DNA from: Eutreptiella sp. 'Long Island Sound 2002'
Taxonomy: Eukaryota; Euglenozoa; Euglenophyceae; Eutreptiales; Eutreptiaceae
Direction of reading: 5' to 3'
NCBI GenBank assembly: GCA_964036045.1
Contig: OZ038378.1
Span: 143,402,910-143,466,909 of the forward strand
Length of the DNA stretch: 64,000 nucleotides
The notes beneath the pieces were generated by a model. The model searched no databases. It had not been told where the DNA came from and was given only the letters and a program-made list of their open reading frames with translations. Position numbers and translations under genes: made by a program. The first letter of the stretch is position 1, and each line of letters opens with the position of its first letter. Positions 1 through 10,010 of this stretch are shown here, piece after piece.

Positions 1-23
1 AGCACCAGCTTCATCTACTCTAA

Positions 24-482
24 CGCCCATACCACCCTCGCCAACAGCGCCGCCACCGACACAATCATCCACTCCGGCGCCCACACCACCCTCACCACCA
101 ACATCACCAACACCACCACCCCCAAGGTCAGGGCCCGCGGGAAACAGAACGGCAGAGCGAGCACGCCACCACCCGCACGCGTCGCCCACCCTATCGTACA
201 CCGCTCCGCAACACGCCCCCCCCCGCTTCCCCTGACAGGGCGTGCGCTCCAGCCCACTGCTGGGAAGACGACTTCGACATCCTCCCGGCCATCCGACACC
301 TACTGGCAGCCACGGCCCCGCGCCCACAAGCCCACCAGCAACCCACGGAACCGCAAGAGCCCGACCACCCCATGCCACCACGCTCCATATCCCCCGCGTC
401 CACCGCAGACCGGAACGCGGAACACCAGCGAGAGGAGCCCGACCCCGGCCGCGCCGCCACGCCCCCACCGCCCCCCCCCCCC
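24..482 (+). CDS. LINE ORF1 N-terminal part, partial, in a frame offset from the rest
   Basis: This frame is open from just after a stop at 21-23 into a run of 12 C (471-482). It has acidic and mixed-composition peptide (for example WEDDFDILPAIRHLLAAT near 258-312) that looks more protein-like than the other two frames. The main ORF1 frame continues from the same C run, one nucleotide out of phase. I infer that this is the upstream part of the ORF1 protein and that the C run carries an extra base or is slipped over during expression. The frame of 523-4260 is itself open back to base 1, so the alternative is that ORF1 simply extends upstream in that frame. No domain recognised. Confidence 0.4.
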
Positions 483-522
483 AAAGGACATCTACGCCAC
501 GCTGGCCAGCACCCTAGCCCCC

Positions 523-3500
523 ATGGACGCCGAGCAGTACTACCAGTCCGTCCAACGAGACCTCCCTGAGGACCACGCGACCCTCCAGGGGTGGAAGCAG
601 GAGAAAAGGTACGACAACGAGTGGGGCACAGAGGAAGACCTTCTCTGGGACGACACCTGGAAAGGCACCGCGGACGCCTTCCTGGAGGCAGCAGCCGAAA
701 CCTACCCCCGCCCGCCCGGGGACACCAGACACGGCCTCCACGCCCTCCTAGCGTTCCACAGCTGGAAACACCGCCACACCGTCACCCTCTACCCCCTCGA
801 CCACATTCCGCACCGATGGACACCTGAAGACGACGCCACAGCCACCATCACCGTACAGCAAAGCCCCGAGAACCCGGAGGAATACCACATCACCTGGGAC
901 GATCCGGCACCCCACCCCCCCGCCTCCCCCACCCTCCCAGATGTCTTCGCCGCCATCAGTGCAGAGCTCCAGGAGGCCAAAGCCCCCCATCAACTGGACG
1001 AAGACATGCCCCAGGCACCATCACCATCAACCACACAAGACCAACCCCGCACAGAGCCCCTCACCCACCCCATCACCACAATGGAGCTCCCCCCACAACA
1101 CCGCACCACCCCAGACCGAAACGGGTTTCGAGACCTGCCGCGGGAATGGGCGGTCCACAACGGCACACTCCGATGGGACGAAATCACACCGGGCCTCCAG
1201 GCCATCCGCCTCCACTCAATCGCAGAGCCCACCACCACCTGGGCACTACCGACGGACCGCCACCACCTCCTCCTCACCGTCCAAGGCGATGCCACGATCA
1301 CACCCACGGAAGGAGACCCCGTAACAGCAGCCCCCGCCCACGCCGTCCACATACCCCCGCAAGCATCGTCGGCACCTATGACGGTGCATCCAGGCCCCAC
1401 CCCTTGGCAGGCCATCGTCATCACCTACCCCGCCCCCAATGACCACACACACACCTGGCAGCAACGATGGGAGGACATCCGAGGGGACCTCCTCCAAGAA
1501 CACCTAGGGCTCACACGCACCCACCACACCCTACAACCGATACGAGGAGTAGGCCAAGCGTCACACGGCATACACGCCCCGGGAGTATGGGCCTACGCCA
1601 CACCCATAAACCCACAAGCAGCGGAGGACATCAAGACCGCCCTATCCATCCAGCAAGCCCAGACCCAAACCCCGCACCGCAACACCCAACGAGGCTACAC
1701 TATTTGGTGGGCGTACCAAGACCATGACACCCTCACCCCCCAACCGGGGGCCCCCCCTCTAGACACCAACACCACCGCCCTCCTCCAAGCCGCAACAGCG
1801 GCAGCCACACAGGTAGGGGCCCCGGAAACCTGGGGCCCACAATACCTGGTCGAAACCAAAGTGGCGCCCCACGCGAAGGGCCAAGACAAGCCCCCAACAC
1901 CGAAGCCGCTCCACCCCCCGCTCAAGCTAGACCCGACGGAGCACACCCCCCGGGATGAATGGGCGACCCACTACATCATCCCCCACACCACCACCCGCAA
2001 GAACGACGCCGCCAAGATCACCGTCACCCGCCACCTCCCCCACACCACACAGGTGTATGAGCTGACGGCCCCCAACGTCCTCGTCACCCGTCGCCGACAC
2101 GACGAGCGATACACCATACAGGCGGAAGGGGCCGCCGCGACCACCCTGTACACATGGGCAACACGGGGGGACCTCCCACACCCCAGCCTCCACCACGCCC
2201 CCTCCTGGCCCACCCCCTTCCACACAGCGGACCGCCCCAACAAGAAGCCCAAACACACGGGTGTGCACACCCACGCCCAGGAGGCCCAGCACCGACACGA
2301 AGCGAGGCGCAAGGCCCGCACCCTCCACGACGACCACACCATCCCCCGCATCGGCGCCGCCCCCGCCAGGGTATCAGATACCACCCACAACCGCACGATC
2401 ACAGGCATCACCACGGACTGCCTGAACCCAGCGGCGTTGCGGGCAGACGCCGTATGTATCAGCGAAGGGCGCTCCCACACACGGGCGGTGGCGCGCCTCC
2501 ACAACATCCAACCCCACAAACTCCAGCGCGCCGTTGGACCCTTCGCCGTACACGTCACCCCGTACGGCATCGACCACCCCCGGTGTGAGCAGCATGACCC
2601 GCCCTGCTCCACCCCATGCACCTCGCCCCTGCGCCAACCGCTGCCGGCCCCCACCATCACGGGCAACATGTACCTGGGCACCGTACCGGGAGACCCGGGC
2701 ATATACATCCTGCCCAACAGGTCCAGGGAACACGCCATCCCCCTCCACTGTGTGGAATCCCTCGCCCTGGGACCACCCCCACCAAAACACCAACACCAAC
2801 ACATCCCGGGGGACAAACGGACACAGGCCCCAGACGGGGGAAAAAAGGCCCACCAACGCGCCCTGGCCCACATCACCCTCCACCCGGCAGCCCACCTACC
2901 AAAGGACTTCGGCACGGAGCGCCACATCGTCCTGGAGGGCCAAGCCCACCACATCATCACCGCCGCCCTGTACACCCTCGCCGCCCACGAACGCCACTGG
3001 GACCCCACAACCATCCCAGCAATGCCCCCACCGCCCCAAGGCCCCAGCGATCCCGTCACCCCCTTCCACATCGATCAACTCCTAAGCCGCAAGGCCCCCC
3101 CACACCTCCACCCCTCCAGGATACCACTAGCCATTGCATCGTGGGACACCCTGGACACCCCCCCCCAACAACCCGCCATCCACATCCTCAAAGCGGACAC
3201 CCAATGGTGGGTCCTCCACTGGGCACACGGAGTCCTCATGGCGGCCCAGGCCTATACCCCGGAAATGGACCCGGAAGACCCCCCACGGGGCCAGCAGCGA
3301 CTCCTCCAAGCCACCACCCTCACAGGCCGCGAAGGCGCCCCCTGGGAAGCCCTCCACACAGCACTCTACTGGGCTCAAGGCTCCCCCAACGGCCTGGACA
3401 CACCGGAACCCACAGAGGCCTTGGTCAGGCAGGCCAAGGCCATGAGGAACTACCACCTACACCACCCCTTCGACGACAGCCCCGCCGCACTGCCATGGCC

Positions 3501-4260
3501 AACAGATCCCCCGGAGACCGTACGCAAGCTCGCCGACATCATACGCAGCCACGCGAAAGCGAAAATGCAAACACCGGCAGAACCCCCACTGAGGGATCCA
3601 GACCAGCAAGCAACGCACCCCTGCTTCCAACCCCATGCCCCCCCAGCCCCGCCACCTCCAGTCCCACCCAAGCGAACGAGACGACAAAAGGGCGCACCCG
3701 CCCCCAGCCAAGCCGGAAAAGCAGCAACCTCCCGACCCCCCGCATCCCACCCGACCCACCCGACGAACCCAGACCAAGCATCCTCGTCATCCTCCCTCCC
3801 ACCACTACCACCGCCCCACCCGGACCAGGCATCCTCATCATCCTCCCTCCCGCCGCCAGCACAGGCCCCGCCCAAAGCGTACCCAGGGTTCGAAAAAGGT
3901 GCGAAGGTCCAACAACCCTTCCGCAACGACCACACAGGCGACTGGATCTGGTGTGAGGGCACGATCCAGTACCGCCTCAAGGGACCGGGGGACAACGGGG
4001 GGCCACAGATCCGGGTGATCTGGCACCGCCAAAAGGAGCTAGACCAAGGCAACAGCGCCCCGGACAAACCACTCGGCGACACCCTGGAACTCACCAGCGC
4101 CCACCCCATCCGGCTCCGCACCGAAGAGAACAAGGCCTACACAGGCACCAAGTACACTGGGGAGCTCCCCCCGGAGTGGAGCCAAGGCCTCCCCCCGCCA
4201 CGCCTACCCAAACGCCCACAAACCGGCAAAAAGTCCCCAACCCCCAGTCCCCCTCCCTGA
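523..4260 (+). CDS. LINE ORF1 protein, large Pro/Thr/His-rich, function unknown
   Basis: This open frame has 1245 codons from the first ATG in frame and ends at TGA 4258-4260. The first 120 residues are mixed and acidic (QYYQSVQRDLPEDH, WKQEKRYDNEWGTEEDLLW). A stretch near residues 230-310 has a cupin-like alternation of beta strands and G/P turns, which is weak evidence. A Cys cluster lies near 2585-2625 (C-x5-C-x3-C). After a Pro/Ser-rich linker (about 1040-1110), the C-terminus holds a compact block around WIWCEGTI that could be a small Tudor-like beta domain. ORF1 proteins of LINEs normally bind RNA, but I see no RRM or CCHC knuckle here. It is followed in the same frame by the endonuclease-RT block with only one TGA between, so it may be the N-terminal part of a polyprotein. 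Confidence 0.7.
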   Translation: MDAEQYYQSVQRDLPEDHATLQGWKQEKRYDNEWGTEEDLLWDDTWKGTADAFLEAAAETYPRPPGDTRHGLHALLAFHSWKHRHTVTLYPLDHIPHRWTPEDDATATITVQQSPENPEEYHITWDDPAPHPPASPTLPDVFAAISAELQEAKAPHQLDEDMPQAPSPSTTQDQPRTEPLTHPITTMELPPQHRTTPDRNGFRDLPREWAVHNGTLRWDEITPGLQAIRLHSIAEPTTTWALPTDRHHLLLTVQGDATITPTEGDPVTAAPAHAVHIPPQASSAPMTVHPGPTPWQAIVITYPAPNDHTHTWQQRWEDIRGDLLQEHLGLTRTHHTLQPIRGVGQASHGIHAPGVWAYATPINPQAAEDIKTALSIQQAQTQTPHRNTQRGYTIWWAYQDHDTLTPQPGAPPLDTNTTALLQAATAAATQVGAPETWGPQYLVETKVAPHAKGQDKPPTPKPLHPPLKLDPTEHTPRDEWATHYIIPHTTTRKNDAAKITVTRHLPHTTQVYELTAPNVLVTRRRHDERYTIQAEGAAATTLYTWATRGDLPHPSLHHAPSWPTPFHTADRPNKKPKHTGVHTHAQEAQHRHEARRKARTLHDDHTIPRIGAAPARVSDTTHNRTITGITTDCLNPAALRADAVCISEGRSHTRAVARLHNIQPHKLQRAVGPFAVHVTPYGIDHPRCEQHDPPCSTPCTSPLRQPLPAPTITGNMYLGTVPGDPGIYILPNRSREHAIPLHCVESLALGPPPPKHQHQHIPGDKRTQAPDGGKKAHQRALAHITLHPAAHLPKDFGTERHIVLEGQAHHIITAALYTLAAHERHWDPTTIPAMPPPPQGPSDPVTPFHIDQLLSRKAPPHLHPSRIPLAIASWDTLDTPPQQPAIHILKADTQWWVLHWAHGVLMAAQAYTPEMDPEDPPRGQQRLLQATTLTGREGAPWEALHTALYWAQGSPNGLDTPEPTEALVRQAKAMRNYHLHHPFDDSPAALPWPTDPPETVRKLADIIRSHAKAKMQTPAEPPLRDPDQQATHPCFQPHAPPAPPPPVPPKRTRRQKGAPAPSQAGKAATSRPPASHPTHPTNPDQASSSSSLPPLPPPHPDQASSSSSLPPPAQAPPKAYPGFEKGAKVQQPFRNDHTGDWIWCEGTIQYRLKGPGDNGGPQIRVIWHRQKELDQGNSAPDKPLGDTLELTSAHPIRLRTEENKAYTGTKYTGELPPEWSQGLPPPRLPKRPQTGKKSPTPSPPP

Positions 4261-4263
4261 CGG
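4258..4263 (+). promoter_or_regulatory. Candidate stop-codon readthrough site, TGA CGG
   Basis: ORF1 stops at TGA, and the same frame continues without another stop to the Gypsy-A1 insertion at 6702. The next codon is CGG. UGA-CGG is one of the described leaky termination contexts in eukaryotic viruses (general knowledge). No structure prediction was run on the downstream sequence. Confidence 0.45.
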
Positions 4264-6702
4264 GGCAAGGGCCGAGGGCACAAGCCTCCACAGCCCCGGC
4301 CCGCCCCCACCGAGGCCACCGTCAACCTCCTCGACCTCAACCACCCGGCCGTCACATACTCCAAGGACGCCACAACCGCCCTCCAAGAGCTCCCGATGGC
4401 ACAGGGGCCGGGGTGGGTCCCCCACCTCCTCACCTTCCAGGAACAAGGCCTACAGCGCGACGACCCCCCGGAAACCACCCCCATATATACCCCGGACCAG
4501 AAAGCGTACAAATGCTACTGGCACAAGGGGACCCCCCTATACGCCCAAACCGGCATCCACGTCCACCTCGTCCACCACCTCAGCGTCCCAGGGAGGCTAG
4601 GTGTCTATGAGGTCGTCGGGGACGGATGGCAACTCAACGTCATCAACACCCACGTCCCCTTCGGCGAAGCAACGGAACCCTTCCTCCAGGCCCTGGCCGA
4701 GGCGTACCGCCAAATGGCCATGCTCGCCCCCACAGTCATCATCGGCGACATGAACGCCGCCCCCACCCCAGCGGACCGAGGAGGACAGGCCACACCCCAG
4801 GACCAAGCAGTCCGCGACACCATCGAAATACTGGGGCTCGTGGACCTAACAGCCAGCCTCGAAGGCCAACCATCCCACTTCCCCCACCAAACGGATGCCG
4901 CCCCATCCCGCATCGACGTATGCTATGGCGACCCCACCACCATCATCCGAGCGGAGGCCCGATATGGACCCCTCCCGCTGGGACCCACAGACCATAGCCC
5001 CCTGCACATCCGCCTCACCATCCCCAACCTTCCCCCCAGCCCCCCAGAAGATGCGGACCAAGGCCTACCACCCCCCCTGAAGATGCCCCCGCTGCATGAC
5101 AAGCATGCCTGGTCCCAATATCACAGGGCCATAGACCGCGCCCGGCGCATCCAACCAGACCCCACCGACCTACTCACAGCCATGCGCAGGGCCGCCGTCG
5201 CCTGCGGCTTCCAGCAACACCCCCACACAGACGACGACCAACCACCCACGGCCCTGGGGGACATGCTCCATGACCTCTGGCATGCGAAGCAACAACTGGC
5301 GACCCTCCTCCACACCGACACCCCCCAAACCCGCCGCCAGATACACCACTGCAGGACACAGATAGCCCAAATCAGGGCGGACCTGCAGCGGTGGCACATC
5401 CACAGGCAACAGCGCATCGCCCAGGAACACGAACGGTATGCGCAACACGAACTCCCCTACAAGGCCATCCGCCACCTCAACGACGCCATGACCGATACCG
5501 GCCACCGCACCATCACCACGGTCCGGCAGGAGGACGGCTCCCTCACCAACGACCCAGCCACAGTGGTCCAAGCCACCCAAGACAGCTTCCTCCGGCAACA
5601 CACCCCCACCCAAGACACACTGGACCCGGACACCCAGGCCAAAATCGACCGCCTCCCTCGGGTCTTCAACCACGCCCAGAGGAGGCACCTGGAAAAACGC
5701 CCCTTCACCATCCACGAAGTCCGGAAGGCCATCCACAGTCTCCGGCAACACAAAACCCCAGGCTACGACGGCCTCCCTGCAGAGGCATACTACCACCTCC
5801 CCGCCCACCTCCTCCGCGTCCTCGCCCACCGCCTCTGGGACATCGTCACGGGGCGGACCCCCCTGCCACCAGACTGGGCAAACGTTGTCCGCCCCCTCTA
5901 CAAAAAAGGGGACTGGGCGAACCCGGACAACTGGCGCCCCATAGTCTGTGCGGTCACGGAGGTCAAAATCGTCTGGACCATCCTCCTGCGCCGCATCCGC
6001 CCCCACCTGGACCCCCACATACCAGCGAGCCTCTGGGGGGCCATCCCAGGCCGCTCCCCACACGAGGCCATCTTCCTCCAGGACACCATCGCGGACATGG
6101 ACCCGGTGGACCTCATCATCGCCTCCCTCGACGTCAAGGGAGCCTTCCCGAACACCCCCTGGCTCCTTCTAGAAGCGGTGTGGAAACGCCTAGGCCTCCC
6201 CTTCTACAACTTCACCTCCGACTACATCCGCACCCGCAAATACACGGTCCGCACAGGAGCAGGCCTCACCCCCTTCCTGGAGCCAGGCAGCGGGGTCCCC
6301 CAAGGGGGAGCAGAGGGCCCCTTCCTGTACCTTCTAGTGACGCTCCCCCTGGCCCTCGCAATCGAGCAGGATTACCCGGCCTACGCACCCTACCCCCTCC
6401 TCTCCCCCCTGGTCGGCTTCGCGGACGACACCAACCTCACCGTCGCGCACACCCCACACGACCCCCATGCCCCGGACCCCGGACCAACGGTCACCCAACA
6501 GGCCAACGACTTACTGGACGTGACCGTCTCCTACCTCTCCCACAACAACCTCATCGTCGACCCCACAAAGTCAGTGGCCATGATCAAGGGGTCTGCCACA
6601 CCTCCCACCCTGGGGCCACAAGGGCCCCCCATGCAAGTCGTGACGACCACCACCCACCTGGGGGTAGTCCAGGCCGCCAACCCTGAGGACGCCACCCTCC
6701 CT
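4261..6702 (+). CDS. LINE ORF2 first part: APE-like endonuclease and reverse transcriptase, cut by Gypsy-A1
   Basis: Same frame as ORF1; the first ATG is at 4396, but the endonuclease fold appears to begin upstream near 4318 (VNLLDLNH... then FQEQGL), so the ATG may not be the true start. Endonuclease landmarks: NTHVPFG, IIGDMNA (GDxN), SRIDVCYG and GPTDHSPL (terminal DH). RT follows: a fingers segment with RPLYKKGDW and NWRPI, SLDVKGAFPN (first catalytic Asp), GSGVPQGG, and GFADDTNL with the catalytic FADD near 6418. The frame runs into the TCCCT target duplication at 6698-6702, where Gypsy-A1 begins. It resumes in phase at 17799. It would nick target DNA and prime reverse transcription of LINE RNA. 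As it stands the copy is split and cannot make intact ORF2 protein. Confidence 0.9.
6698..6702. repeat. Target site duplication TCCCT (left of Gypsy-A1)
   Basis: TCCCT lies at 6698-6702 and again at 17794-17798. Deleting the element and one copy restores the LINE ORF2 frame. Five bases is the usual Ty3/Gypsy duplication. Confidence 0.9.
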
Positions 6703-7429
6703 AGAAAGATGTCCTTGAATTATGCCCTAGGTCTTTTGATGTATTCCTGCAAGTTGGTTTTGTAGTGGAAAACCCCAAAACAAAGCAGCAAGTAGAGCAA
6801 GGACTGAATATGGATCGAATCAATGAAATCAATGATTGGTTTTGGAATCCAGTGTAACACAGAAGGGCTGCAGATAGACAAAGCAGGTATATGTACATAG
6901 ATTCAATCACAAATGAATAATGCAAAAGGTTTTAAATGAAAATTGGTCAGACTCTAGCCTCAGTGGTTGCAATAGGCACTTCATGTGCACTCTTTTGGGT
7001 GAAATGGTGCTGGTTAGGACTGAGGGGCATAGATGTCAGGACCACACAGAAAATGACTTGGCCAAGCAACTGAATTCAGAAACAGTTACAGAGTAGGACC
7101 ACAATAAGTGGTAGATTCAATTGAGTATAGGGGTCTTGGGGTGGGAGACCACTTAGGCTTAACCTCCAAGGCCCACAAGCATGGAATGCCTGATTTATTT
7201 TGGTATGACCTCCATGAAGGAAGGTACCTCCGCTCAGTTGAGTGGTAGGGGTGAACTTCATGGGGGGGGCTAGGGTCACAACCCTAGTTACCTTGAGAAA
7301 GTGTACTTTAGGCCACAAAAGAGAGATAAAAACACTTAAGTTTGTCTCAGCATCAACAAAGGGTATTAAGGGGGGGCTTAGCCTGGATCAAGCCCTCCAA
7401 GAAAGACATGGCAGTGACTTTTTCTTACT
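6703..7429 (-). repeat. Gypsy-A1 3' LTR (727 bp)
   Basis: It matches 17067-17793 over the full length with, by eye, one internal substitution (in the AAACMAAGCAG segment) and one difference in the outermost base. Read on the coding strand it starts AGTAAGAAAAAG and ends GGACATCTTTCT, so it lacks the common TG...CA ends. Confidence 0.95.
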
Positions 7430-7437
7430 CCCCCCTG
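7430..7437 (-). other. Gypsy-A1 polypurine tract
   Basis: On the coding strand a short AGGGGGG run immediately precedes the 3' LTR start AGTAAG. The same run precedes the LTR in the truncated copy A2 at 32881-32887. Confidence 0.6.
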
Positions 7438-10010
7438 GAGTACTAGTTGATCAAGCTAGTAGGACCAAGGAAAAAGGCTCAAATATTCCCAAAATTACCT
7501 CAAAAAATGCCTTAAACTTACAGAAAACATTCTCATCACTTCATTGAAGCCTATCACACTGTATGGACCCTTGAAAAACAGTGTATTGTACCGTGAATGA
7601 TGTCCCTTCGAAGGGGCATTCCTCAAAAGTCGCCGGCGTGCGGCGAAAACTTTTGGTAAAAGTGTGGGGGCAGTGGGAATTGAACCCAGGACTCCCTGGC
7701 TAGAGCACATGTGTCTGTCCACTAGGGTACAGCCGAACGCTCTAATGCGGACGGTTATCGCCGTATAAACAGCGTTTTAGTAAACGTCCTGACCAAGGGC
7801 CAGGGCGGAGCAATACTCCCAATGGAGGACACAAACCCCCAGGAGCTGAAAAAAAAAGAAAATGGAACCAGCAGGGAGTGATTCCTGCGGTTTTGCGGAA
7901 GGGGCTGCGATTTAGCAAGTGAAATCGTTGAAAATCGACGAAACCACGCGGGAAATCGTCATTTTTACACATAACTTAAAGTCGCAGACAAGCGCAAACG
8001 AAGCGGACGCCAAGAAAAGGGTTGCGCAAGCGAAAACGGCATTTGGAAAAGAAGGTATGTGCCGTAGTTTTCAAAGTTTTCAAAGAAAATTTTTGCACAG
8101 TTGCATCAAAATTTTTATAAACTTCAGAGTAAAGTATTCACAATCAGCCCGCACCACAGAGCAGTTCAACAACCCGTCTCTCAGGTATGTCTGTGTCATT
8201 TCACACTCACGCATTGCGTTCGTGTTGGTTGCTCCGTCAAAACGTTAGGGTTGTTAACGCTGTGCTCGTTGGGGGGTCGGGTGTTCATCTCGCGTGCTCT
8301 GCACAGGTGAAAGCAGGAGTGAAAGGTATGTGATGCGAATGGAGCGCGCAGCGCGTATGTAGGTTTAGAATATGCGCTGTGCTCGCGATGCATGTGCCTA
8401 ATCTAGGCATCCACACGCTGTATCGCTTCACCTGTATCCCTAATCCACCCTTGTTTCTTTTCTCACAGGTTAGCGTTTGTACGTGTGCGGCCGTAGCGTT
8501 CAAGTTGAGTTGCTTAAAACGCTTAGGTTTGTTTTGTGTTCGTTTCAATGCGGCATTCACACGATGCATGGTAAGTAAGGTAGGTTAGCCCAGGAGGAGC
8601 TCACCTCCTGGTTGAGTCTGTGGTTAAGCCTCCCTTCCCTGCGTGCACATGATGCATTAAAGGGTAGGCCACGCGAATTGCGCACGGTAAACCTTGTTTA
8701 GGCTACCCAGGGGCTCCTCGGTACGTTCTTTAAGAGAACCTGAGGAGTCCCTTAACGCTTGCTTGCTTGATAAGGGTAGCTGCTCCATGCAGCGTGTTTG
8801 CGGACAGCGTATTATAGGGCACACTGAGAAGGGTATAACACCTGGAGTGTGCCTTGGTTCCTCCGCCGCAAACGCCCTTTCATTTGCCTTTGTTTTACAG
8901 GTGGGCAGGTAGGGTGAGTGGTGCAGCAGCATTTTTTTATGCCCTGCTAAACAGGGGCGCAGATCACACAAACAAGTAACTCCGCTCCGCCTGTGGCAGA
9001 GCAGGGAGTCCGACTTCATCGACATCTGCGCCTTGCACACGAGAGCACTCCTTCCCTCCAAGCCCTTGCAGGGGAAACGCGTTGTGGCGTCCCCTGTGAG
9101 GCCACAGTTGCTTAGCAGCGCTGTGTTCCCTTGTCATTTCACAGGTGGGTCGCTAGGACCCTCGAGAACTTTCTCTTCGCAACGCCAAGTAGAGTGTGCG
9201 TGTAGGAGTGGTAGTCCTGCGTGGGGGCTAGAGCCAGTTGCCCAGCGCTCGCCCACCAGGATGGTGCCACTGTAGGGTGTGTAGGACCTGTAGGGGGCGT
9301 GTCACTGTCCCACCCTTTTCCTGCAATTTTAGCTGGGTTGGTGGGCTGTGACAGTGGGTTAGGTTAGTGTTTTTGGCCACATAGCAAACAGGCGTTTTGC
9401 ATGCCTTCATAGCTTTTGGCCACCCCTCCCTGTAGTAGACAGGTAGGTAGGGAAAACAATACCTGGACTAACTCTCTGGGTATTCCCCCAAGGTTTTGCG
9501 CCAGCACAGAAATTGGGCGCATAGGGGAGGGGAGACCCGGGGCGTACCCCGTGGCATCAATAAGCCAACCCTCCAGGGTTAGCAAGGGCGCAGACTTGGG
9601 TATAATTAGGACACCACTTCTGCGGCTTGCTCTCAGGACCTTAGGACTAGCACACTCACACAAACGTTATGGCAGGTAAGGGTAAGGTAAACCCTGAAAG
9701 GAAGGGTAGAACCCCATGGGTCTGGACCAGTCAGGGGTCCTAACTGTGGGCTCGCTTGTCCCCAAGGAGGGAAGACACACCTTGCCTCATAACACCTTGC
9801 TTGTCATTCCCCCCTGGTGTAGAAAGCCACCGTTCTTCGTTGGCTCACCAAGGTCATTACATTAGGGCAGTACCCATGCAACACATGGTCAACAAGGCAA
9901 ACACTCGCTGGGTGGCTGCAATCTTGATAAGCGGCCACCTGGCTCACGCTGGAAACCATAGGCATGGGTCTGCAGGGCACAGACAGGGTCAGTTGACTGA
10001 CACAGGGTAA
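7438..10010 (-). other. Gypsy-A1 long 3' non-coding region
   Basis: About 2.6 kb between the pol stop and the polypurine tract. Small ORFs on both strands are not conserved in the second copy (30278-32880), so I treat it as non-coding. It contains a tRNA-like segment (7663-7745). The rest shows no recognised element. It may hold regulatory sequence or a remnant of a lost 3' gene. Confidence 0.6.
7663..7745 (-). ncRNA. tRNA-like / tRNA-derived segment with pol III A and B boxes
   Basis: The minus strand holds a B-box match GGTTCAATTCC (7676-7686), a nearly perfect T-arm around it, and upstream an A-box-like TGTACCCTAGTGG (7719-7731) at tRNA-like spacing. The acceptor 3' side TGCCCCCA has no matching 5' strand, so it is not a normal tRNA gene. 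The same segment is present in the second copy at 32575-32655. Confidence 0.45.

Noticed and set aside
1971-3071. Long antisense frames (for example 366 codons) opposite LINE ORF1
   Set aside because: Shadow of the G/T-poor coding strand, which removes stops from the other strand; Trp/Arg/Gly-rich and without motifs.
8297-9450. Repeated ACAGGT motifs (8303, 8465, 8897, 9141, 9439) resembling exon-intron borders
   Set aside because: They are antisense to Gypsy-A, and several are lost in the A2 copy, so they are not maintained splice sites.
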